In this document: positions 10,594 through 21,514 of the stretch, one piece after another
How positions within the stretch are numbered: position 1 is the stretch's first letter
How the letters are laid out: each line of letters opens with the position of its first letter
NCBI RefSeq assembly: GCF_950023065.1
Contig: NC_088677.1
Span: forward strand, 65,063,469 to 65,127,468
Direction: 5' to 3'
From: Planococcus citri
Lineage: Eukaryota > Arthropoda > Insecta > Hemiptera > Pseudococcidae
Length of the DNA: 64,000 bases
Made by a program: the position numbers and the translations under genes
The notes under the pieces: generated by a model
Seen by the model: the letters and a program-made list of their open reading frames with translations, nothing else
Told to the model about the DNA's origin: nothing
Databases searched by the model: none

Positions 10594-11589
10594 ATGATTT
10601 TAAAGGTTATAGGTGAATAAGTGTGGCGAATTTGCCCCCGAGAGCTTCAGAGTTGATATTTGCATGGAAGGTGGGTACCCTTGAGCACCTTCCGTCACAA
10701 AAGTTTCAGACCACCAGACCCCCCCCCCGTTTTTGAGACCCCCCCTTTTCTGAAATTACATTAAAAATATATTTTCGCAGCCCCATGTGAACCGATTTTT
10801 AAAATTTTTTGGTATATTGTAAACATCCATAAGAAGTATCCCCACAAAAATTTTCATCCCTCTCCCCCCCATATTTAATTGGACGTCACATTCGTGTTCG
10901 GGGTGTTTGATTCATATGAAAACGACACCAATATTATTATATACCTAGCTCAACTTTTAATATAATAGCAAAAATTGAGGTGGGGGCAGAGGCACTGGAG
11001 GGGTAAGGTTGAGGGTAGCATGAAATTGGACGTCATATTCGTGTTCGGGGGGTTCGATTCATATGGAAATGACACTTCGTTTACCAAAAACAATAATTTA
11101 CACCAGAATCCATTTTACCCCCTCTGATGTAAGTTTTTTCAATTTTTGACCACGACCCACCATAAATTTTTTTGTGAAAAAAATATATGTTTTTTAAGGG
11201 TCAAAAACACACTTAAAAATGCTATTCCCATTTTTGTGCCGAATCATGGTCATCGCTAAAACAGACAAAAAAAGCTAAAAACCGCCATTTTGAGGGGAAA
11301 TTATGGGGGAGGGGGATGAAAATTTTTGTGGGGATTATACTTCTTATAGATGTTTACAATATACCAAAAATTTAAAAAATCTGTTCACATGGGGCTGAGA
11401 AAATGATGTTTATTGTAATTTCAGAAATGGGGGGTTCTCAAAAACGTGGGGGGGGTTCTGGGGGTCTGAAACTTTTGTGACGGAAGGTGCTCAAGGGTAT
11501 CCACCTTCCATGCAAATATGTATCAACCCTGAAGCTCGAGGGAAAATTCGCCATACTTATCCACGTACTATAGCCTTTCAAAAAATCAC
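10594..11589. mobile_element. Foldback-type inverted-repeat element, arms about 285 bp
   Basis: The left arm (about 10594-10877) is repeated in inverse orientation at about 11298-11589. Matching landmarks are AAGGTTATAG / CTATAGCCTTT, ATTTGCATGGAAGGTGGGTA / ATCCACCTTCCATGCAAATA, GCACCTTCCGTCACAAAAG / CTTTTGTGACGGAAGGTGC, and TATATTGTAAACATC / GATGTTTACAATATA. The arms are clearly homologous but diverged. The ~420-bp spacer contains two direct copies of a GGACGTCAYATTCGTGTTCG block (10881 and 11028). No transposase frame is present, so this is a non-autonomous foldback or long-arm MITE, or an inverted duplication of a local repeat. Confidence 0.8.
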
Positions 11590-11790
11590 GATGAAAAAAA
11601 TAAATGCGAAAATGAATACTAGGTACTTCAAAAAATAAACAAACTTTGCGATGATTATTTTTTACTTTCCGATCAGCGCGCAGCGATGTAAGGGAAGTAT
11701 TGTAATCGACCGGTTTTTCGATTTCGAGTTTTTACGGAATTACACGTTTTAAGGTCCAAAAAGACTTTTGAGACTATTTTGAGCGTGATG

Positions 11791-11794
<4 letters not shown>

Positions 11795-11862
<68 letters not shown>
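11795..11862. repeat. (GT)n microsatellite followed by (ATGT)n
   Basis: About 26 uninterrupted GT units at 11795-11846 pass into four ATGT units. The open frames read across it as Thr-His repeats are artefacts. Confidence 0.95.
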
Positions 11863-11863
<1 letters not shown>

Positions 11864-14008
11864 CATATGTATGTGCACAAAAGTTTGTGAACACGGTTTG
11901 TGAACACGATTGCAGACGCCCTAATTGAGATATTACGTTGAAACTTGCACCTGATAACAGGTCCCATTGAAGGATGTCATAATAAGCTTTTCAGCTTCGT
12001 ATGTAAAATCAGAAAAAAATTACGAGCATTTTGACGCGAAAACTCATGGCGTTCCCTATTCAATGGTACGTCAGTGACGTCACAGAAAACCAGTTGTTAT
12101 CCTTAGCGCAGTGAACGCGAAGGCGCGCTCCAGATGTTAAGAAAAAGGTGAACCTTTTTCATGTATACAACGAATAAGTGTGCATAAACGGCTAGGTTTT
12201 TGTGCCAAGTGCTTCCCAACGTTCGGAAAGTTTTGTGATGCTTGCATCACGGTTTATTTTTTCTTACCTACTCTAAAATTTTAAAGGTTTTTGAAGCTCA
12301 CCAATTTTCGATTTGCTAAAAATTTCATTAAATTTACAATATTATAATTTTCAAGCTTCAAAAACTTTTTAAATTTTAGAAGAAAAAAAAATGATCATAA
12401 CAAAAATTGAAAACTTTTTAACGCATTATTCGGATTTTTATTTCGTAAAAAAAAAATCAACAAAAAGCTTGGTCGGTGTCAAATGAAAGCGTATAAAAAA
12501 TTGGCTTCTTTGAGATTTTTTTTTGCGTTTCTCTCGGTGGTGGGAAGGAGGGGAGGGGTCACGAACGTGTCCCTGATACGTATTTACGGCAAACTGGTTA
12601 GGCAACTTATGTTACAGGTACGTACGAGCTTATGGCAAACTGCATGAGGGCTATATCATCTTTCACAGAACACTACTCAATAATTGTGCTTAACACAACT
12701 ATGAGATTTTCTCAAGTCATAAGTAAAATTTACTATCATAGAACAAAACTTAATTTGAGAATTTTCTTTTACTTACTGGTATCACAGAACGAAATAAATG
12801 TAAGTTCTCTAGAAGTAGAACTACCTACGCTAAAATTTATTCTAAGAAATCATCAAAAAAAATTTATTGAAGAGTACAATTAAAAATTCATTTTAAATTA
12901 ATCACAAAAGAAATCCAAACTAAATCACCATGAAGAAATGTTGCTACTAAATTAATAAGTTTATCTTATTTTATTGTTGTTTTTTTTTAAATTTTCATTT
13001 CAAACCTTTTTGTACAATAGGTATTCAAAAAATTGTTCTCACTCACGAAAGAGTATTTCTAAGTGATTTTCTAAAATTATTTGTATACCTACTTTCTATT
13101 CATTTTTTTCTTTAGGCTGTACCATGTTTATTGTAATTTAAATTTATGTATTAATCCTTTTTTATTTATTTTTTTAATGTTCTTATTGTTGTACATTGAC
13201 ATTGTAAATATAGCGAAAGCTGTCAGCTGCAATAAATTGAATTGTATTGAATCATTCATCACTCAATCATTTTTTTCTAAATCACTCATGAAAAATGCAC
13301 TCGAGATCATCGTAAAAAATTCTGTTGTCATCGCTCAAAAAAAAAATTCGATAGAATTCAACATAAAAAAATTCATTTGAAATCACCACGAAAACTTCTA
13401 CGTGATCTGAATTTTTAAAAATGAAATTCTAAATCACAATGCGAAAATTTATTCTACAAATCACCAAAAACAAAATTATTAAAAATTATTACTTACAAGT
13501 ACAAAAATTTGTAAAAATTTGAACTAAATCACCACTAAATAATTTAGTCAGATTTTTGTAATTATGTAATTGGAATTACTCCAGAAGCTACTTAAGTAAT
13601 TTTATCCGCTGACTGCCTCATGTTAGGCCTCACCAGCGTATAAATTATTTCAAAAAAATCGGTCCATTCCTCAAATTTGTAGAATATTCAAGCCAAATAA
13701 TTTTTCAACGTTCATACTGAAAGTAATAGTATGCTACATATCATTGAATGTACATAGAAGTAAGAAAATAAACGCCCAGGTTGAAGTTTAATCTGTAGTG
13801 CTGAATATGTCGCCATGCCAAGACACAAGTAATACGTATTATCTAATCTTCGCGTCTCATTAAGTAAGATTATTAAGTTGTTAATTTCCAATGTGATTTT
13901 TTTCCACACGGTCTTTGACTCAGTCATTTGATACCATACTTCGCTTACGTTTACTGTACCTACCTACCTACCTACCTACCTATATACTCAACGGTTGGAG
14001 AAAAAAAA
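11863..14008. other. Non-coding flank upstream of aminoacylase-1
   Basis: From about 11660 to 12250 the sequence is moderately GC-rich and repeat-like (a CGTCAGTGACGTCA word lies near 12070). From 12900 to 13600 it is very AT-rich with recurring AAATCACCA words. A (CCTA)n microsatellite at about 13958-13982 lies just before the aminoacylase-1 start. The immediate 5'UTR and promoter must lie here, but no clear core element was identified. Confidence 0.45.
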
Positions 14009-16021
14009 ATGGAAAAAGAACACCAAGCGGTGACTACTTTTCGAAAATACCTGAGGATTCCAACGGTGCATCCGAACGTTAACTATGGTGAGTGCATTAG
14101 ACAAAATGATATTTTATTTTCCATTATAAGTATTATTATATAACAACCCATCAATCTTATATTATTTTTTATTTTGCAGACAAATGTGTTTCATTTTTAA
14201 CCAATCTTGCTGATGAACTTGAGCTACCATTTCAAATAATTGAAATAGTTGAAGGAAAACCATTGGTTGTTATAACTTGGATAGGTACCAATCCGAAGTT
14301 GCCATCTTTGTTACTGAATTCGCATATGGATGTGGTACCAGTATTCCCAGTAAGTGAGGCACCTACTCCTATACTTACTAAAATTATTGTTCTAAATTAC
14401 CTATAGGTATTACTATGTTTAATTGAACACAATATTTTAATAGAATAACTGGAAGTACGGACCTTTTGACGCGTTTAAAGATGAAAATGGTAACATTTAT
14501 GCGAGGGGAACTCAAGACATGAAATGTGTTGGCATTCAATACATCGAAACAATTAGAAAATATATCAAAGAAGGATTACGGTTCAAAAGGACAATCCACA
14601 TTTTATTTGTGCCCGGTGAGAATAATTTGACTTTTCTGAGTGTTTAAATATGCAGTATAAATTTTTACTCGGGGATACTAATTGAATAAACGAGTTTCAG
14701 ATGAAGAAATTGGAGGCGAGCAAGGAATGGGTATTTTTGTTAAAACGCCAGAATTCCTAAAATTAAACGTGGGGTTTGCTTTAGACGAAGGAATGGCCAA
14801 TGAATCTAGCGAACTTTACATTTTTTACGCCGAACGTCCAATTTGGTGTTAGTTATTGTTTTTTTCCTCTCAATATCAAATCAGAAGTCCTGGTTTACTT
14901 ATAATAATAATCAAATTCTTGAGATAATTCTGCAGATGTGTCGGTGATTTGTAACGGAAACACTGGCCACGGTTCTTTGCTTCATGAGAATACAGCAGCC
15001 GAAAAACTTCAACGTGTTATCAATAAGTTCTTGGAATATCGAGAAAAAGAAAAACGTAGGTTGCATTCCAATCCTGATTTCAAGGTTGGTAATGTTACAA
15101 CTATAAATCTGACCATGGTTCAGGTAAGTTTATATCAGAATACTTCTACTGGATTGAGTGGATCATCTAATCGAATATAATACCTACACATCTACAAGCT
15201 ACATATACGAGTACCTCTATCTACCTATTATACCTACCTAATATCTTATTATGCAAGTAGGGTGGAATACAAATGAACGTGGTACCTCCAGAAATAAGCG
15301 TAGGGTTCGATATCAGACTTTCTATTGATGTTGATCACGAGGAATTCCATCGTATGATTGAATCGTGGTGCAAAGAAGCTGGTGAAGGCGTTCGATTAGA
15401 ATTTCGTAAGAAAAATCCTTACGTCCCTCCCACACCTTTAGACGATTCTAATCCATGGTGGATAGAATTCAAAAGTGCTATTGAAAAAATGTAAGCATGA
15501 TCGTTATAAAGATTATTATCAAAATAAATATAAAATATAAATTATATTTATCAAATATCAATTTTTTTTTAAAAATTATTTCTTTTAATTATACTATAAA
15601 ATTCCAATAAAAAAATAACAATATACACATAGATAGGTAAATAATTTTTTGTTTGAAAATAATTCAGATTTTAATTAATCCATCAGGGAATTGAAATGGA
15701 AACCCATGATTTCTACAGGCAGCGGTGATATTCGTTACATCAGGGAGGTAAAGACATATACTCACTTTTATGATGATAAATTGTTATTTGTTTTCTACCC
15801 AATTTTTCGCAGAAGATATATTATCTCATCTTTAATGATTAATTCTATTCGCCTACATCACGTTAATTTCACTACAGGTTGGTATTCCTGCCATTGGGTT
15901 CTCTCCGATGATTAATACGCCTGTATTGATGCACGATCACGATGAATTTCTGAACGAAAAAATATTCCTGTTTGGATTAGACGTGTATTACAATGTTATA
16001 AAAAATCTAGCGTCATTATAG
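14009..16021 (+). CDS. ACY1: Aminoacylase-1 (N-acyl-L-amino-acid amidohydrolase)
   Basis: A cytosolic zinc enzyme of the M20 peptidase family that hydrolyses N-acetylated amino acids to the free amino acid and acetate. Exons: 14009-14087, 14180-14349, 14444-14615, 14701-14847, 14936-15123, 15261-15490, 15687-15747, 15878-16021. All have GT..AG borders and phases are continuous, giving 396 residues against 408 in human. The metal and catalytic residues are present: NSHMDVVP (H75, D77), RGTQDMK (D108), DEEIGGEQG (E142 probable base, E143 ligand), ALDEGMA (E170) and MHDHDEFL near the C-terminus (H368). The lid/dimer domain carries the NGNTGHGS and NVVPPEISVGFDIR segments typical of the family. 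The start MEKEHQ was chosen by homology; an in-frame ATG at 13928 would add 27 residues. No damage is seen, so the gene looks functional. Confidence 0.96.
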
Positions 16022-16064
16022 ACAAGGAGATTTAGGATAAAGATTTTAAATTTTATTGTAACTA

Positions 16065-16070
16065 AATAAA
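16065..16070 (+). promoter_or_regulatory. Polyadenylation signal AATAAA for aminoacylase-1
   Basis: A canonical AATAAA 44 bases after the ACY1 stop. It implies a very short 3'UTR. Confidence 0.7.
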
Positions 16071-17105
16071 GTGAGTTTAAAAAAAAAATATATATACAAC
16101 CTGGCAAAGTTGCAAGCCATGAATCACCCTTACTGGCTTCATTCAACACCATATCAATCGAAAGTAAAGAACTGGATACAACGCAAGTGAAGTAATGAAA
16201 CTGGTCAATGAGGTCATTGACCCTTTTTTCGAAGTCGTGTGATTTCAAAAACTCAAGGTACAAAAATTCGATTAAAATTTTTGTAATTTTTTGGGCACGC
16301 AAACACCAGAAATTGATTTGAAATTTCGTCATTTTGAGGTCATTTGAACTTCAAAAATTGATTTAAAGTTTCATAATTTGAATGCAACGCAAACTCCAAA
16401 AATCGATTTGAAATTTAGTCATTTGAAAACCAATAACTCCAAAAATTCATCTGAAATTCCCGAATTTGGAGGTCATGTGGTCACCAAAAAAATTAATTCA
16501 AAAATAAGGTTCCTATAGGTTCAAAAATTCTAGCTTTGTATGTCAACTTGGTAACATTTTGTTTTTTTTTAATTCATATTTTTGCACCGATTTGTTTTTT
16601 AAATATTCACAAATTGCTCAGAATTTAACAGGGTTATAAATTAACTTAATTGGAAATTTTTTACGTTGCAACCATCTTGGATGGAAGCAGAAAGTTATCA
16701 AAACATATGATTTGGAGACTCTCTTATACGAACGAATTCAATTTTAATACCATTTCATCGAAAAAAATCAAAAGGAGCTTTTGAAGGGCAGGGGCAAAAT
16801 TCGAAAATAAGTTCAAAATCTCAAGTGACATATCTAAACACATGTTTTCAAAGCTGCAGAGTACGAATTCAGCATTATTTCAGCGACCAAACCAAAAAGG
16901 GCTTTTCATGGGGAGGTGCCAAATTCGAAAATATGTTCAAATCTCATACAGATCAATAGAAAATATATTTTTCAAATCAACCCATCCGCTGAACTAAAAT
17001 ATAATCCGAGCTAAATCCAAAATAAAAAACAAAAATCGTAATCAAATCTTCCACACCTTATGACCCACACGCCAAACAAATGAAAATAAATTTAAAAGAA
17101 TATAT
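16071..17105. other. Intergenic region between convergent ACY1 and upSET
   Basis: Contains degenerate repeats of an AAAAATTGATTTGAAATTT-like unit (about 16250-16500) and no gene. It separates the ACY1 poly(A) signal from the probable upSET 3' end near 17.1 kb. Confidence 0.5.
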
Positions 17106-20100
17106 TTTATTTTGACAAAAAGTTAAAATTTTACAATGTCATATAAACAATAGAAAATAAACTATAATAACTTGTTTACATTTTGTACATTTTCAGTACA
17201 CGTTTTATCAATTATTCATAATAATAAAATTTTACTTATATTTTTTCCAAATAAATAATAAAACGTTTTAAAACTTACAAACAGAAGGGGAGGGGCATCC
17301 AAGACGGAAGATGATCAAGTGGAGGAAAAAAAGAACATAAAAAATAAATTACTTCTATAAGAACAATCAGAGAAAAAAAATAAAAGAAAAAAATGACACG
17401 TTACATATGAACGCCGCCCCTGACAATGGTCGGTTCTTTAAAACAATCTCACCTCACACAATATATACAACAATACAAAATTTTACAACTATACCTACAA
17501 ATTTTTTTTTCATCCTTATATATTTTCTTATTTTTTATAATTACCATTTTTTTTGTATTATTTTATATAAATTTATCATTTTATCTAGAAAATGAGCACG
17601 TAACGAAAAAAAGAGAAAGAAAAACAATAACAAAATGTTGCATTCGATTAAACCAGCAACGACATATTATACTCGTAACAATTTTATACACAAAATTTAT
17701 ACAATGACTTATTACAGCAAGTGAAAGAGAAACAAAAATTGTAAACAATACATAATCTAGAAAAAAAAAATCAAAAAATCGAAAAAATCATTTCTTCATT
17801 ATTTTTATACACAAAAAGCTTAAAAATCTACAAATTTTTTTTCATTTTTTTTTCTCGTTTTACTAAACACGACGTAACAATAAACAATAAAAACAACATA
17901 CGCCTTCGAACATTTTCTCAACATTTTTTATACAAAAAAAATAAAAATATAATAAACACTCTATCGTCCTATATAATATAATTAAATCGAAAAATGGTAA
18001 CTAAAATAAATATCCCTTTCGTCCATTTCTCTTCGTATATCCCTCGTCAATTTAATTATTTTATTTTCCAAAAATCAACTAAGACGACGCGTCGACATCA
18101 ATCCAATATCATTTACCAACGTAAATCGTTTCAATTTCAAATTACAAGACCATCCAGTTTTTTTTTTCATTATTGGTAACTTTGGGCATGAAAAGGGAAA
18201 TTTTTGATTTTTCAAACCGCGCAAAAAATTATATCTCAGATGACGGTCGCGTACGTCTTTCGATAAATAAATAGGTACCTACATAGATACTGAAGGAGAA
18301 TTTTCGTCCAAGATGGCACCTTAAAAGAAATCATATCCGTGTAAACTCAGCTTTAGCTGATTCATCATAAGTTCAACAACAACTAAGGGAGTAAGGGATA
18401 AAAAAAAACACAGAAGGGATAGAAAGTCATCGCATATTTACACACATTACAACAGTAAAATTAGTACAAAAAAAAATTAAGAGAACGGTAACTGTTGAAT
18501 AGGGGCCATCTGTGTGTCGAAAAATCGCCTCGATACATTTTTTTGAGATGAAATTTTCCAAACGTCGTCGTAAAAAATAAGAAAAATAGACGCTAATTGG
18601 TCAATCCGGGTTTGGGAATTGCCAGCAAAATTAAACTCATTTATGTTACCAGCCTTCGCATGGTATGTACCTTCGGATCACTAGAAAATTTCACCGGAAA
18701 TCGAACTTTCACCGAAAGGTCACTCGGGCTGTTTATTTTAAATACAAAAAAAAAAAATCAAAATATTAATTGTACGTACACGATATTTACAATATAAAAA
18801 TTAAACGTTATTATTTTCTTTTCTTTAAGCATTACAAGAGTAAAATTGAGACACGCGATAGACGCGATTTTCATTTTCAGCTATTTTACTTTTCAACTTG
18901 GTAATAAATTTTCATCATATAAGAGTACAAAAATAAGAGCAATTTTATCACTTTTCTTAGACGATTGTATAATAGAAAGTTATTCGATCAATTTGTACAA
19001 AATGTGCTCACTTTTTTTTTCTGTTGGCGATAGTAAAAAAATGAAAATTAGGTACTCGTCAATTTTTTTAAATCGAATACTAATTTTATTGATTTTTTTC
19101 AAATAGAATTGGGCTAAATGTAGCGAACTTTTTTCAAATAGAAACAGCTACGCGGTTGTAAGGAGAGGAAGAAGGAAGGGACGGGGAAGGGGACAGGGAG
19201 GGTAATAGCGAGGTAAACAAAACCGGGCGCAGACTGCCAACTGCACGAATTACCACAATCAGATCTATGCTTAGGTATTTTCTTTCAAATGTACTCGGAG
19301 AAAGAGTCAAAAAAGGTGCACAGGTGTTCTCAAAAATGCATTTTATAAAATGAACCTAAGAGCTCCGAAGTCATCGATAGCTCGACCATCGAGTTGGTTC
19401 CCGGACACTGGGTCGAATTTGGGCGAGGAAAATGTAACATTACCCGATTCTAATATTATAGTTTGGAAAAAATGACCCTGGCATGAAGTAATTTGCTGAC
19501 CATAGGGATGTAAGGGGCGAATTTCAAGATCGCGTACGTCTTCAAAATCTAAAAACGAGGAAACAAATTTGAAAAATATAAATTTTGCCCGTTTTCAAGC
19601 ATAAATTCATAAAATTCTTTTCGAAAATAATCAAATAATCTCGATTTTCAAATAATTTTTCAAACAGTGTAGCAACAAATCCAAAGAAGAGAAATCGTTC
19701 ATTTTGATTTTTTTGAATAATACGAAAAGCATGGAAAATTCGATTCTTTCCGCAATGAAAATTCTGTTTGAAAGGTCAATGAACTCAAACACCGAAAATG
19801 ATCTAAATCAGAATCATTCACTAAAACAGCGAGACTGAGAATAATGAAAAGAATCAAATTTGCCATGCTTCAGTAACTTCGAAACGATTTCTATTGATAG
19901 GATTTTACAACTTTTCCAAGTCCAAAAAGCTCGAATAATTTAATAAAAATCCGCATTCGACGAACTGTCCGAGAACCTGGAACCATAGGGTACGGAAAAA
20001 AATCATCAACTCCCTTTTTCTTCACCTTCCCCGTCAAAACCAACAACCTTCTTCCCATCTGTATCAGATCTAACTTGCCTACTACAAAAACACACCTCGT

Positions 20101-21514
20101 ATTTCCGAGATAAATCGTTTAAAAAAAACAGCAAAAAAATATACAAAAAAAAATAGACTAGGAACATGCGCAATCATCACGGAAGATCAACAACAACAAC
20201 AGACACACATCTACGAACACTGGGAAGATCTCGTATACGATATTATATATCGTGATGGAGATGAGGAGGGGAAGAGGGAAGCTTCTGAGCTACCAAACCG
20301 ATGATCATACAACTACGCAGCCGTCCAACTAAATCAATCGATTCACCGATCGTATCTCGTCGTCGACTTCTTCTGCAAATTACTACAGGGTGTCTGTAGA
20401 ATTTCCAAATAATGCCCTTTCCGGTCATCAGGGTCGAGGGAGTACGATTTTCATTGAGAGAGGCAATCTCTGAGGAGAAAGAACGTAAGTGGATGGAGAT
20501 TTTACCTATTTAAATTATGCATAAAAAAAACAATCTTACATACAAAATGCACCGTCAATAAATTAGGCTCAGTGGGGGGGGGGGGGGGGGAATGGGAACA
20601 CAAGATTTAGTTCGTCTCAAAACTGCAGATAATAATGATGAACGAAGACAAATCAAATGTTCGCGATAAAAACAGCTCCTACGACGAGAGAAAAATTATC
20701 GAATGTTTTTATCCAGAAAAAAAAAGAGAAAACGGAGCGGAGGAAAACGAACAAGAGACAAGACACAAAAAAATAAACTAAAGTTACAACAGGCACGTCG
20801 CGTTATTGTTCTATAAATTAAATAAAATTTAAACTTCCTATATTGCGTTTCGTAATTAAATGTATAAAAAAAATACTCGAACGTAGCACAGATACATACG
20901 TATCCCTCTAGTTAAAAATAATTAAAAAAGAGAAAAAAAACAAACAAAACAAAAACAAAAATAAAGCGTAATATTATCGTAGTTTTTTTTCTAAAAAAAA
21001 AGAAAAAGAAAAGGGGAGAAAGAAACGGAAATCAACCATCAACCAATCGAGTACGAAAAAATGTGTAAATCGATCATAATTTTCACGTTTATAAAAAATA
21101 ATAATTTACTCAACTTGGGTATATGTAGCTGGAGGCAGCGGAAACGTACGAAAAAATACGTTCGATTCACGAATAATGTTAAAACTCTAACGTCAATATT
21201 TAGGTACTTCTTTACAGGTCGTCGTCGATTCGTAAAACTCGGTTTATCGAAACGAGGCAGCGAAGCGAAAAATTTGAACAGAAAAACAACAGCAACTCCC
21301 AACAAACGAACAAAATACGAGCACAAATTAATTAAACTTACGTATTTAGTACAAAAAAAAGAGAGAGAAAAGACAGAAGAAAATATTTTCGATCACCCGG
21401 TAAATTTGTACTTAAACGGAGACTCTTCCGCGTCGAGTTGTAATAAAAAGTTCACATCGTTTGCTTGTAGCATAATGATAATAAAACACGTACGGTGTAG
21501 CCTGTGTTGCCCCT
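17106..21514 (-). other. Probable long 3'UTR of upSET
   Basis: Directly after the upSET stop the minus strand continues for about 4.4 kb without an intron-like break or coding frame. The sequence is AU-rich with long U and A runs. An AATAAA on the minus strand at 17106-17111 is the furthest plausible poly(A) signal seen, but many other AATAAA words lie between, so the true end is uncertain. UGUAAAUA words (minus strand, near 18434 and 18786) match the Pumilio-binding consensus. A G run of about 17 lies at 20574-20590. The plus-strand ORF at 21061-21606 is antisense to this region and is not credible as a gene. Confidence 0.5.

Noticed and set aside
11673..11967. Minus-strand frames with Thr-His repeats
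   Set aside because: Produced by the GT microsatellite.
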